DNA of 7,594 nucleotides. Origin: Thermoplasmatota archaeon. Its GTDB lineage: Archaea; Thermoplasmatota; JAQUQK01. Shown piece by piece: positions 1 through 5,546 of the stretch; positions within the stretch are counted from its first letter, which is position 1; every line of letters begins with the position of its first letter. Position numbers and translations under genes: made by a program. The stretch spans positions 1 to 7,594 of the forward strand of contig JAQUQK010000086.1 in assembly GCA_028716125.1 (NCBI GenBank), read 5' to 3'. Under the pieces are notes generated by a model. It made no database searches. It was given only the letters and a program-made list of their open reading frames with translations, and was not told the DNA's origin.

Positions 1-1277
1 TTCTTTGAAACCCAGACAGGGAAAGGAACGCCGAAGTGGCGCTGGCGTGAAATGCACCAGTCCCAGTTGAGATTCTCAACCCAGTTGTCGTAGCGCGCCT
101 TCATCGACTGCGGGTGCCAATTTATCTCTTTGCCGGCATCGAGGAATTTCTGCTTATTTTCAATTATTTTTATAAACCACTGCGAGGTGGCAAGGAATTC
201 TATTTCTGTTCCGCATTTGTCGTGGACGTTCACGGCATGGACTATGTCCTTTTTGGCGGTGAGTAGGCCCTGCGCCTGAAGCTCATCCAGTATGGCTTTT
301 CTCGCGTCATTGATTGGCATTCCAGCAAACTTTTGCGCAAGCTCATTCATCTTTCCATCGCGCGTTATTGAGATGCGCGGCTCGAGGCGCTTGCGGTTTA
401 TAGCATCGACATCGAACTTGTCTCCGTAAGAGCAAATCATCAAAATTCCAGTGCCCTTTTCCGGATTCGCCGAAGCGTCTGCGAATATCGGAACTACCTG
501 GCCGAAAACCGGGATTATTGCGTGCTTTCCGACCATGTTCTTGTATCTCGCGTCGTCCGGGTGGACGAAAACGCATACGCACGCCGGAAGGAGTTCGGGG
601 CGTGTGGTTGCAATTGTGAAAGGCTCGCCAGTTTCCTGAATCTTGAAAGTGACGAAGTTGAAAGTTGAGGGCATTTCCTTGTCTTCCAGTTCCGCCTGCG
701 CGATTGCCGTCTGGCAATTTACGCACCACATCGATGGCGCATTCTGCCTGTAAATCAGGCCCTTCTTGTAAAGCTCTAAAAAGGAGCGTTGCGAGGTTTT
801 GCGGCAGTGCTCGTCGATTGTTGAATACACATTTGAGAAGTCGCAGCTCATCCCTATGCGCTTCCAGTCGGAAACGAAGTCGGGCTTGATTTCCTTGACA
901 GTGGCATCGCAAAGCTTGACGAAGTCCGGGCGCGACATCTTGGTTGACTTTACTTTCTTGAGCTTTTCCACAAGGCGCTCGGTGGGCAACCCGTTGTCGT
1001 CAGTTCCAAACGGATAAAAGACGTTCTCCCCTTTCATTCTGTGGTAGCGCGCAATTATGTCCTGTTGAGTATAGGAAAACGCATGCCCGATATGCATGTT
1101 GCCGGAAACCGTCGGCGGCGGTGTGTCAATTCCAAAAATGGGCGCGCGCGAATCCGGGTTGAACTTGTAAATCTGGCTGTCCTCCCAGAACTTCTGCCAC
1201 TTTTCCTCAATCTGGTGAATCGTAGGCAGTGGCGCTTTGGATGGCTGCGCTGGCTGTGCAGGTGCATTCTCCGGCAT
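1..1277 (-). CDS. valS: Valyl-tRNA synthetase, N-terminal part (cut by left window edge)
   Basis: Class I aminoacyl-tRNA synthetase that charges tRNA-Val with valine in the cytoplasm. The window holds the first 425 residues; archaeal ValRS is usually about 850-900. A short Ala/Pro/Gln-rich leader (residues 2-18) precedes the catalytic domain, which has the HIGH motif at 62-65 within PPPTVSGNMHIGH. GTDDNGLPTE (91-100) and the ValRS-like TAIAQAELED (190-199) follow. The editing (CP1) domain shows TTRPELLPAC (224-233) and GTGILMICSYGD (275-286), the form I associate with archaeal enzymes. ISRQRHFGVPFPVW (409-422) marks the return to the Rossmann core. The KMSKS loop and anticodon-binding domain lie beyond the edge. 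The ATG at 1277 is favoured because a TATA-like box sits 24-30 nt upstream, giving a leaderless message. No frameshift was seen. Confidence 0.96.
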   Translation of the reverse strand, partial: MPENAPAQPAQPSKAPLPTIHQIEEKWQKFWEDSQIYKFNPDSRAPIFGIDTPPPTVSGNMHIGHAFSYTQQDIIARYHRMKGENVFYPFGTDDNGLPTERLVEKLKKVKSTKMSRPDFVKLCDATVKEIKPDFVSDWKRIGMSCDFSNVYSTIDEHCRKTSQRSFLELYKKGLIYRQNAPSMWCVNCQTAIAQAELEDKEMPSTFNFVTFKIQETGEPFTIATTRPELLPACVCVFVHPDDARYKNMVGKHAIIPVFGQVVPIFADASANPEKGTGILMICSYGDKFDVDAINRKRLEPRISITRDGKMNELAQKFAGMPINDARKAILDELQAQGLLTAKKDIVHAVNVHDKCGTEIEFLATSQWFIKIIENKQKFLDAGKEINWHPQSMKARYDNWVENLNWDWCISRQRHFGVPFPVWVSK

Positions 1278-1300
1278 GAACGAGGGTATATTATAAGGAA

Positions 1301-1307
1301 ATTTAAG
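1301..1307 (-). promoter_or_regulatory. TATA-like box of valS
   Basis: CTTAAAT on the minus strand lies 24-30 nt before the valS ATG, the distance expected for a leaderless archaeal transcript. A second A/T block (TTTTAAAT, about 1318-1325) lies further upstream. valS may also receive read-through from the 80-residue gene that ends at 1335. Confidence 0.5.
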
Positions 1308-1334
1308 ACCCTCGGAAGATTTAAAATTCCAATT

Positions 1335-1577
1335 TTAAGCAGCCTCACCGTTCTTCGCTTCTTTGTCCTTTCGTTCTTTTTCCAGGCGCTTCTTTTCGTT
1401 TTTCCTTTCAATAAAAAACACAATCCATCCGGCGAGTATCGCTATTCCGACAATGCACAATATATAGATGGAAATTATGCTCTGCGCAAGTCCAAAAATC
1501 ACCGCCAAGCCAATAAGTATAGACGCAATAATGATGCACCATCCACTAAAATAATAATTCTCACGCTCTTCACTCAT
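1335..1577 (-). CDS. Small two-helix membrane protein of unknown function (80 aa)
   Basis: I do not recognise the family. The protein has a short polar N-terminus (MSEERENYYF), then two hydrophobic segments at about residues 11-31 and 35-56, separated by only a few residues, so it is probably a helical hairpin in the membrane. The tail (57-80) is strongly charged, with alternating Lys/Glu/Arg, and is likely cytoplasmic and perhaps helical; nothing suggests an enzyme. The stop lies 57 bases before the valS start on the same strand, so the two could be co-transcribed, although each has a TATA-like box. The ATG at 1577 is supported by an AATTATAT box centred about 25 nt upstream. Hydrophobicity and promoter placement argue for a real gene; a large plus-strand reading frame over the same bases has no such support. 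Confidence 0.75.
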   Translation of the reverse strand: MSEERENYYFSGWCIIIASILIGLAVIFGLAQSIISIYILCIVGIAILAGWIVFFIERKNEKKRLEKERKDKEAKNGEAA

Positions 1578-1598
1578 TTTTATTCCGCCTTCGACGCA

Positions 1599-1606
1599 AT
1601 ATAATT
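1599..1606 (-). promoter_or_regulatory. TATA-like box of the 80-aa membrane protein gene
   Basis: AATTATAT on the minus strand is centred about 25 nt before the ATG at 1577, which fits a leaderless transcript. A perfect 10-base palindrome lies 10 bases further upstream (1616-1625). Confidence 0.55.
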
Positions 1607-1615
1607 ACATGAAAT

Positions 1616-1639
1616 CATTTAAATGCATCCATTTGCATT
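1616..1639. promoter_or_regulatory. Palindrome plus inverted repeat upstream of the 80-aa gene
   Basis: CATTTAAATG (1616-1625) is a perfect 10-base palindrome. It overlaps an inverted repeat with arms AATGCA (1622-1627) and TGCATT (1634-1639) around a 6-base spacer. Both sit between the stop of the metallo-hydrolase gene (1649) and the TATA-like box at 1599-1606. The region could be an operator or part of the 3' end of the hydrolase transcript. A/T-rich palindromes arise easily by chance, so the functional reading is weak. Confidence 0.3.
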
Positions 1640-1648
1640 AACTTCATT

Positions 1649-2497
1649 TTACATCTTTTCAGGCAAACTCGAAGGCGCAATCGGCTCTTCGCATCCAACT
1701 TGAGGATTCATCTTTATTTCGATGTCCTCTTCCATATAGATGCTCATGCCGTCTTTTGCCGCGATTGTGTTGATTCCGGTCTTGCTTGAAATCCATTCGC
1801 ACTGCTTTGACGGGTTTTCATTGTACATTGCAAGGCCAAAATGGGTAAGGACTGCAAGCTTTGGCTTTACTTCTGCGATGAGCGCTGCCGCGTCCTCTGT
1901 GCAAAGGTGCCAGGGAATGCGCTTTTCAAGCGGGCGAACGACGTTCAGAATAAGGACTCTTGCGCCCTTGAACTGCTGGCCAAGGCCCGGGAAAAGTTCA
2001 GTGTCGGCGGTGTATCCTATTGTCCCTTCAGGCGTTTTCAACATGAATCCTATTGCGCTCGGGTCGCTGTGCTTTGTTTTTGTGGTCTCAAGCGCGCACC
2101 ATTCGTTCAAGTTGTATTTTTCCTTGGGCTTTGCGCAAATCGCCTTTTCAGGCTTTGAAAGGTGGAAATTAGATATCGGCTTCTCGAAGCCGTCCATATC
2201 CTTCATTACGCTTTCCCCGGCTATGAGGGTTCCGCGCACCCGTGTCCCGCCCTGAGTCATCGCTTCAATCATCACTTCAGTGTCAGTGTAATGGTCGGGG
2301 TGGCAGTGCGAGACGAAAAGGGCGTTGTTCTTCGTGGGATCGAGGCCAACTTCACGCATGCGCAAAATTGCGCCAGGGCCGGGGTCGACGTTCATCATCA
2401 GGTTTCTGGAGGAAATGCGAAAGCCCCCTGTGGAAAGTCGCTGGAAGACAGTCATGAACCTGCCTCCCCCGGTGCCAAGAAAAGTGATGCGTGCCAT
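1649..2497 (-). CDS. Metallo-beta-lactamase-fold hydrolase (RNase Z/beta-CASP-like superfamily, substrate unknown)
   Basis: This is a complete 282-residue MBL-fold protein, probably a cytoplasmic dinuclear zinc hydrolase. The metal-binding signature HCHPDH is at 64-69 after a hydrophobic strand (NALFVS). Further likely ligands are His143 (KHSDPS), Asp165 (YTADTE) and His219 (LTHFG). The N-terminus ITFLGTGGGR is the usual first strand and Gly-rich turn. The family includes RNase Z, phosphodiesterases and PqsE/UlaG-like enzymes; the order of the His and Asp motifs resembles the RNase Z-like branch, but I see no long flexible exosite arm, so tRNA 3' processing should not be assumed. The last 20 or so residues (Pro/Glu-rich) extend past the fold. 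The ATG at 2497 is supported by a TATA-like box about 29 nt upstream. The acylphosphatase gene ends 51 bases upstream on the same strand. Confidence 0.88.
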   Translation of the reverse strand: MARITFLGTGGGRFMTVFQRLSTGGFRISSRNLMMNVDPGPGAILRMREVGLDPTKNNALFVSHCHPDHYTDTEVMIEAMTQGGTRVRGTLIAGESVMKDMDGFEKPISNFHLSKPEKAICAKPKEKYNLNEWCALETTKTKHSDPSAIGFMLKTPEGTIGYTADTELFPGLGQQFKGARVLILNVVRPLEKRIPWHLCTEDAAALIAEVKPKLAVLTHFGLAMYNENPSKQCEWISSKTGINTIAAKDGMSIYMEEDIEIKMNPQVGCEEPIAPSSLPEKM

Positions 2498-2521
2498 AAC
2501 TTCAACCGGTAATCGAAAAAC

Positions 2522-2530
2522 GTTATATCA
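2522..2530 (-). promoter_or_regulatory. TATA-like box of the MBL hydrolase gene
   Basis: TGATATAAC on the minus strand is centred about 29 nt before the ATG at 2497, implying a leader of only a few nucleotides. It lies in the 51-base gap after acylphosphatase, so the hydrolase probably has its own promoter even if it is also reached by read-through. Confidence 0.5.
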
Positions 2531-2548
2531 TATTTTGGTCGCCTTTGG

Positions 2549-2824
2549 TCACCCGCGAATTTCAAACGAGCGCAGTTCCGCACCCTTTATTTTTGACTTA
2601 ACGACTTCGACTTTTTCCACTTCTGCGGAAGGCGGCCCGTGGCTGCACCACGCGACCATTTGTTCCACGGCATCACTCTCGCCCTCGAAAAGTGCCTCAA
2701 CGCTGCCGTCGTCGCAGTTTCTTACCCATCCGCCCAATCCGAGACGCGACGCTTCGCCCGCGGTTCCCTGGCGGAAAAAGACGCCCTGCACTCTGCCAAA
2801 GACGCGAACGTGCGCCCGCATCAT
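2549..2824 (-). CDS. acyP: Acylphosphatase
   Basis: Small cytoplasmic enzyme that hydrolyses carboxyl-phosphate bonds such as those in acetyl phosphate, carbamoyl phosphate and 1,3-bisphosphoglycerate. At 91 residues it has the normal family length. The phosphate-binding loop GRVQGVFFR (10-18) supplies the catalytic Arg18, and GWVRN (32-36) supplies the catalytic Asn36. DDGSVEALFEG (38-48) and the GPPSAEVEKVEV segment are also typical. The gene begins 5 bases after the stop codon of the P-loop kinase gene and is very likely co-transcribed with it. Two ATGs are adjacent (2824 and 2821). An AGGT overlapping the kinase stop is better spaced for the second, which would give 90 residues. Its physiological substrate is not known in most organisms; the neighbouring kinase hints at phosphoryl-group metabolism but proves nothing. 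Confidence 0.95.
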   Translation of the reverse strand: MMRAHVRVFGRVQGVFFRQGTAGEASRLGLGGWVRNCDDGSVEALFEGESDAVEQMVAWCSHGPPSAEVEKVEVVKSKIKGAELRSFEIRG

Positions 2825-2829
2825 GGAAC

Positions 2830-3822
2830 CTACTTGCTTACTCCGAGAATTTTCCTTATGCCCGCCTGGCTTTCGGCCGGCGTCTGCGTAGTATTGACAA
2901 GATACGTTTCCACGCTTTCGAGGTATTTTTTGAAGAATTCCCTGCGAATCCTCTGCTTTCTGGCGTCATTGAGAAGAAGATGCGGGTTGCAGTACTGGTT
3001 TGCCACTAAATATTCAAGGGCTTCTTCCACGCCCATCTTCTTGATTGTTGTCGGGTCCGACTTGTCGCGCTTGAAAAGCATCAGCGTTTTGACAGTTGCG
3101 CTCTGCCTTATGTGCTCCTTGCCAAGAACCCATCGGAGGTCTGCGACGGCCCTTCCTTCCCTGTCAAGTTTAACGATGTCGGTCAGTTTCGCATACTGCG
3201 GCCATATCTTGCCAATGTCGTCGCGGATATAACAGTTCTTCTCCGAACTGAAGGCCATCGCCTCGCCGCCTTCCAGGTTCAGGAAATACCAATCATCAGA
3301 AATAATGTGCGTCCGTTCCAGCGCCAAAAGCCCAAAGCCATGCGTCGTCTTGCCGGTTCCGGAGGGCGCAATTATTGAAACGCCTTTCCCATCTATGTCT
3401 ATCACAGAGCCGTGGACTGAGCCAATCTTGTGGGAATCTTCCAGTATGTCGCCAGCGACGCCAAGCGCAATGCTCTTGACGTATCCGTAGTATCCTATGT
3501 TTTTCAATATCGCCGTCTTTGTTGAGGGGTCGTATTTAACATATGTCTCCAGGTTTTTTGTCTTGGCCGGATCTGCAATTTTAGTGTTCACGTCCATGTC
3601 CTTGAAGTCGTAGTATGCGATGACCCTGCCGTGGGAGCGGATCATGTCATCCATGAAATAGAAATTATCCTCCCATGAGTCTTTCACGCGCCTGCTGTTT
3701 GTAAGCAATTTGATGCAGCAGCCGTTAAGGTTTGCCTTCCTATCAAAAAGCAATTCTTTGTCCAGGTTTTTTCTGATTTTTTCGCACTCGTCAGGCGTTA
3801 TTATTTCAATTGCATATCCCAT
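2830..3822 (-). CDS. HPr kinase/PEP-carboxykinase-like P-loop kinase, substrate unknown
   Basis: A 330-residue protein whose centre matches the HprK/PEPCK-type nucleotide-binding fold. SVHGSVIDIDGKGVSIIAP leads into Walker A SGTGKTT (154-160), followed by the paired acidic residues of ISDDW (Asp176-Asp177). In true HPr kinase a His-Gly stands before the P-loop (here His137-Gly138) and a VADD-type motif follows it, so the core geometry agrees. The HprK C-terminal signature for the phosphorylase reaction is not visible. The N-terminal 110 residues do not resemble anything I can name, and no HPr or PTS gene is in the window. It is therefore best called an HprK-like kinase, likely protein or small-molecule directed. 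The start is set at ATG 3822 rather than the in-frame ATG at 3894: GGCGGTG lies 5 nt before 3822, and the TATA-like box at 3868-3874 lies downstream of 3894. It heads an operon with acylphosphatase. Confidence 0.8.
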   Translation of the reverse strand: MGYAIEIITPDECEKIRKNLDKELLFDRKANLNGCCIKLLTNSRRVKDSWEDNFYFMDDMIRSHGRVIAYYDFKDMDVNTKIADPAKTKNLETYVKYDPSTKTAILKNIGYYGYVKSIALGVAGDILEDSHKIGSVHGSVIDIDGKGVSIIAPSGTGKTTHGFGLLALERTHIISDDWYFLNLEGGEAMAFSSEKNCYIRDDIGKIWPQYAKLTDIVKLDREGRAVADLRWVLGKEHIRQSATVKTLMLFKRDKSDPTTIKKMGVEEALEYLVANQYCNPHLLLNDARKQRIRREFFKKYLESVETYLVNTTQTPAESQAGIRKILGVSK

Positions 3823-3827
3823 AAAGA

Positions 3828-3834
3828 CACCGCC
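3828..3834 (-). promoter_or_regulatory. Ribosome binding site deciding the kinase start
   Basis: GGCGGTG on the minus strand, followed by 5 nt and then ATG at 3822. It is a close variant of GGAGGTG and is the main reason to reject the start 24 codons upstream. Confidence 0.7.
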
Positions 3835-3867
3835 GTTTGCGTTCCAACAGAACAATACAGAAAACGC

Positions 3868-3874
3868 ATATAAG
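3868..3874 (-). promoter_or_regulatory. TATA-like box of the kinase-acylphosphatase operon
   Basis: CTTATAT on the minus strand. Transcription would begin about 25 nt downstream, near 3845, leaving a leader of about 23 nt that contains the GGCGGTG site. The region is divergent: the plus-strand box for the 45-residue gene lies 25 bases away. Confidence 0.55.
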
Positions 3875-3898
3875 ATTGATGAGGCGACCGCCAATAAC

Positions 3899-3906
3899 TT
3901 TTATTA
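3899..3906 (+). promoter_or_regulatory. TATA-like box of the 45-aa membrane protein gene
   Basis: TTTTATTA is centred about 32 nt before the ATG at 3935, so the message would start only a few bases before the start codon. No Shine-Dalgarno site is visible, in keeping with leaderless translation. Confidence 0.5.
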
Positions 3907-3934
3907 ACGCCCTCTAGATACAAAATCGATTATA

Positions 3935-4072
3935 ATGGTGAATCTTCAGAAAAAGATGGACGAAGGCGCAGAATGGGCGACTGACGAACTAAATGAGCCC
4001 CACTTCTGGCTCATATTGCTTATAATTGCAATGCTCATAATCGCCGTAGTGCTTTTCGCGCTCGGAATGTAA
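3935..4072 (+). CDS. Very small single-helix membrane protein (45 aa), unknown function
   Basis: ATG to TAA encodes 45 residues and could easily be missed because of its length. The first 22 residues are polar and mostly acidic with one basic pair (MVNLQKKMDEGAEW...). They are followed by one strongly hydrophobic segment at about 24-43 (FWLILLIIAMLIIAVVLFAL), ending two residues before the stop. The layout is that of a tail-anchored or single-pass small protein. Support comes from a TATA-like box at a leaderless distance, a clean polar-then-hydrophobic layout, and a position that fills an otherwise empty gap without overlapping a neighbour. The stop lies 9 bases from the convergent purB stop. 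I do not recognise a family. The gene is convincing but the function is open. Confidence 0.65.
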   Translation: MVNLQKKMDEGAEWATDELNEPHFWLILLIIAMLIIAVVLFALGM

Positions 4073-4099
4073 TTCTTCCTTTTACTTCTTCGCCTTTAA
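4073..4099 (+). terminator. T-rich tract after the 45-aa gene
   Basis: A pyrimidine-rich, T-dominated stretch with several short T runs directly follows the plus-strand stop and overlaps the 3' end of the convergent purB gene. Archaeal RNA polymerase can terminate on T-rich tracts without a hairpin. The same bases encode the Lys-rich purB C-terminus, so the composition may simply reflect coding on the other strand. Confidence 0.35.
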
Positions 4100-5437
4100 T
4101 TTTGAGACAACGCCTTCCGCGATTTCCTTTGACCTTCCGATGTAATTCTTGGGATTGAGCGCCGCTTCAATCTCTTTTTGCTTAAGGTATTTCAGAACGT
4201 CCTTGTCCTTTGCGAGGATTTCCTTCATGTGCTTTCCTTCGGCCTCGGAAACCATCGCAGACTTGCGCAAAATTTCGTGCGCTTCCTGACGCGAGCAACC
4301 CTTGTTCGTCAAGGCAATTATGACGGATTCCGCCATTGTCCTGCCGTTCGAGATTTCAATATTTTTCAGCATTGCTTCAGGATTGACCTTCAGATTCTTG
4401 AAAACTTTGGCGGACTCGGCGACGACGTAATCGGTCAGAATTACGCAGTGCGGTATCAGGAATCTTTCAGCCGATGAATTTGTCAAGTCCCTTTCGTGCC
4501 ACTGGATGCAGTTTTCGTAGGCCGGGATAATCATTGACCTGGCGATGCGCGCAAGCCCGCAAATCTGCTCGCAGGCCACAGGATTCTTCTTTTGCGCCAT
4601 CGTGCTGCTGCCCACCTGCTTTGCGACGTCGAACCATTCTGATGCTTCGTTCAGCTCGGTGCGCTGGAGATTGCGTATCTCGGTTGCGAATTTTTCCATC
4701 GAGGTTGCGATGTTTGCAAGTATTGAAACGAATTCCGCATATCTGTCGCGCTGGACTATCTGCGTTGCCGCCTCGGCATAGCCGATTCTCAAATCTTTCA
4801 TCACGATTTCCTGGATTTCCGCCGCATGCTCGCCAAGCGCTGCCGCCGTTCCGGTGGCGCCACTCATCTTGCCGACGCAAACTCTTTTCTTGCATTCGTC
4901 AAGGCGCTCAACGTGGCGGTCGACTTCCATCGCATAAACCGCCATCTTTAGGCCGAAGGTCATCGGAACTGCATGCTGGCCATGGGTGCGCCCGATGCAA
5001 ATTGTTTCCTTGTGCTTGTCCGCAAGATTGACGATGTTGGTGCGCAATTCAACAAGCTGGCTGCGCAGTACAGCAATTGCGTCACGGAAATTCAATGCGT
5101 TTGCAGTGTCAACAATATCATAAGAAGTTGCGCCAAAGTGGATGTATTTTTCGCTTTCCTTTGAGCAGTGCTCGCCGAACGCCTTTACGACCGCCATGAC
5201 GTCGTGCCGGATTTGCGCCTCTATCTCCTTGACGCGCTCTACTTTCACAAGCTTTGCCGCCGCCTTTTCGGTAATCTCTTTTGCAGCCGCAGCGGGAATG
5301 TTGCCAACTTTTGCATGCGCCCTCGCAAGGGCCGCTTCTACGTCAAGGTATCTCTGGAGTTTTCGGTCTTCCGAGAAAATCTCCTTCATCTCCTTGCGCC
5401 CGTACCTGAAATCGAGAGGACAAACCAGATCCGACAT
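4082..5437 (-). CDS. purB: Adenylosuccinate lyase
   Basis: Acts twice in purine synthesis: it splits SAICAR to AICAR and adenylosuccinate to AMP, releasing fumarate each time. It works as a homotetramer in the cytoplasm. The 451 residues match the family length. Visible motifs are CPLDFRYGRKEM (6-17), RHDVMA (77-82), HFGATSYDIVDT (100-111), RTHGQHAVPMTFG (150-162, with catalytic His152), and the flexible-loop signature GSSTMAQKKNP (276-286), which carries the catalytic serine. The usual Pro of the SSxMPxKxNP signature is Ala281 here. The MAQKKNP portion recalls argininosuccinate lyase, but the N-terminus and RHDVMA motif identify adenylosuccinate lyase. The ATG at 5437 has a TATA-like box about 31 nt upstream. 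No other purine genes are in the window. It is divergent from the zinc ribbon-DUF898 gene and convergent with the 45-residue gene. Confidence 0.95.
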   Translation of the reverse strand: MSDLVCPLDFRYGRKEMKEIFSEDRKLQRYLDVEAALARAHAKVGNIPAAAAKEITEKAAAKLVKVERVKEIEAQIRHDVMAVVKAFGEHCSKESEKYIHFGATSYDIVDTANALNFRDAIAVLRSQLVELRTNIVNLADKHKETICIGRTHGQHAVPMTFGLKMAVYAMEVDRHVERLDECKKRVCVGKMSGATGTAAALGEHAAEIQEIVMKDLRIGYAEAATQIVQRDRYAEFVSILANIATSMEKFATEIRNLQRTELNEASEWFDVAKQVGSSTMAQKKNPVACEQICGLARIARSMIIPAYENCIQWHERDLTNSSAERFLIPHCVILTDYVVAESAKVFKNLKVNPEAMLKNIEISNGRTMAESVIIALTNKGCSRQEAHEILRKSAMVSEAEGKHMKEILAKDKDVLKYLKQKEIEAALNPKNYIGRSKEIAEGVVSKLKAKK

Positions 5438-5457
5438 TATATCGGAGGAGAATCCGA
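5430..5457. repeat. Three alternating TCCGA/TCGGA copies around the purB start
   Basis: TCCGA (5430-5434), TCGGA (5442-5446) and TCCGA (5453-5457) alternate in orientation with spacers of 7 and 6 bases. The purB start codon (5435-5437) lies in the first spacer, and the likely transcription start is near 5442-5444. The right-hand pair could be a DNA operator between TATA box and start site. The left-hand pair could fold in the mRNA into a 5-bp hairpin with the AUG in its loop. Confidence 0.4.
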
Positions 5458-5464
5458 ATGGCGA

Positions 5465-5472
5465 TTATAAAA
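5465..5472 (-). promoter_or_regulatory. TATA-like box of purB
   Basis: TTTTATAA on the minus strand is centred about 31 nt before the purB ATG, implying a leader of roughly 5-7 nt. Confidence 0.6.
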
Positions 5473-5487
5473 TGTGGCGGAATTTTG

Positions 5488-5495
5488 CTTAAATA
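5488..5495 (+). promoter_or_regulatory. TATA-like box of the zinc ribbon-DUF898 gene
   Basis: CTTAAATA on the plus strand, divergent from the purB box only about 20 bases away. Transcription is expected near 5516, leaving a leader of about 30 nt. That leader excludes the in-frame GTG at 5511 and includes the GGAGGA site at 5535-5540. Confidence 0.5.
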
Positions 5496-5513
5496 GCCGG
5501 GAATAATTCAGTG

Positions 5514-5531
5514 GGCGGCAACTTGGCTGCC
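5514..5531 (+). promoter_or_regulatory. Possible hairpin in the 5' leader of the zinc ribbon-DUF898 gene
   Basis: GGCGGC (5514-5519) can pair with GCTGCC (5526-5531) around a 6-base loop, five Watson-Crick pairs plus one G-U. It lies just before the ribosome binding site, at or near the expected 5' end of the message. It is short and could be chance. Confidence 0.25.
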
Positions 5532-5534
5532 AGC

Positions 5535-5540
5535 GGAGGA
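5535..5540 (+). promoter_or_regulatory. Ribosome binding site deciding a TTG start
   Basis: GGAGGA is followed by 6 nt and then TTG at 5547. It is the strongest Shine-Dalgarno match in the window and is the reason for choosing the non-ATG start. Confidence 0.8.
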
Positions 5541-5546
5541 ATCATT

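Noticed and set aside
1041..1604. Long plus-strand frame of 187 codons covering the valS 5' end and the 80-aa gene
   Set aside because: It spans two promoters and two genes on the other strand; the predicted protein is Arg-rich without domain features, typical of a shadow frame.
1649..2497. RNase Z (tRNA 3' processing enzyme) as a firm name for the MBL protein
   Set aside because: The metal motifs are shared by many MBL hydrolases and no exosite arm is evident, so a specific name is not supported.
2534..2550. Direct repeat TTTGGTC-N3-TTTGGTC one helical turn apart upstream of the MBL gene
   Set aside because: It is only 7 bases long and the second copy overlaps the acylphosphatase stop codon; chance is a sufficient explanation.
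2325..3232. Two overlapping plus-strand frames of 188 and 197 codons over the MBL, acylphosphatase and kinase genes
   Set aside because: The minus-strand genes here have clear catalytic motifs; these frames are rich in Ser/Arg/Pro with no recognisable domain.
3823..3894. In-frame upstream ATG at 3894 that would lengthen the HprK-like kinase by 24 residues
   Set aside because: The TATA-like box at 3868-3874 lies inside this extension, and GGCGGTG stands 5 nt before the ATG at 3822; the extra residues also look like translated promoter DNA.
4082..5437. Argininosuccinate lyase as the identity of the lyase, suggested by MAQKKNP
   Set aside because: The N-terminal RYGRKEM block, RHDVMA and the HFGATSYDIVDT motif match adenylosuccinate lyase.
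5511..5546. In-frame GTG at 5511 as start of the zinc ribbon-DUF898 gene
   Set aside because: It is only about 20 nt after the TATA-like box and so probably precedes the transcript, while TTG at 5547 has GGAGGA at ideal spacing and starts right before the first CxxC.
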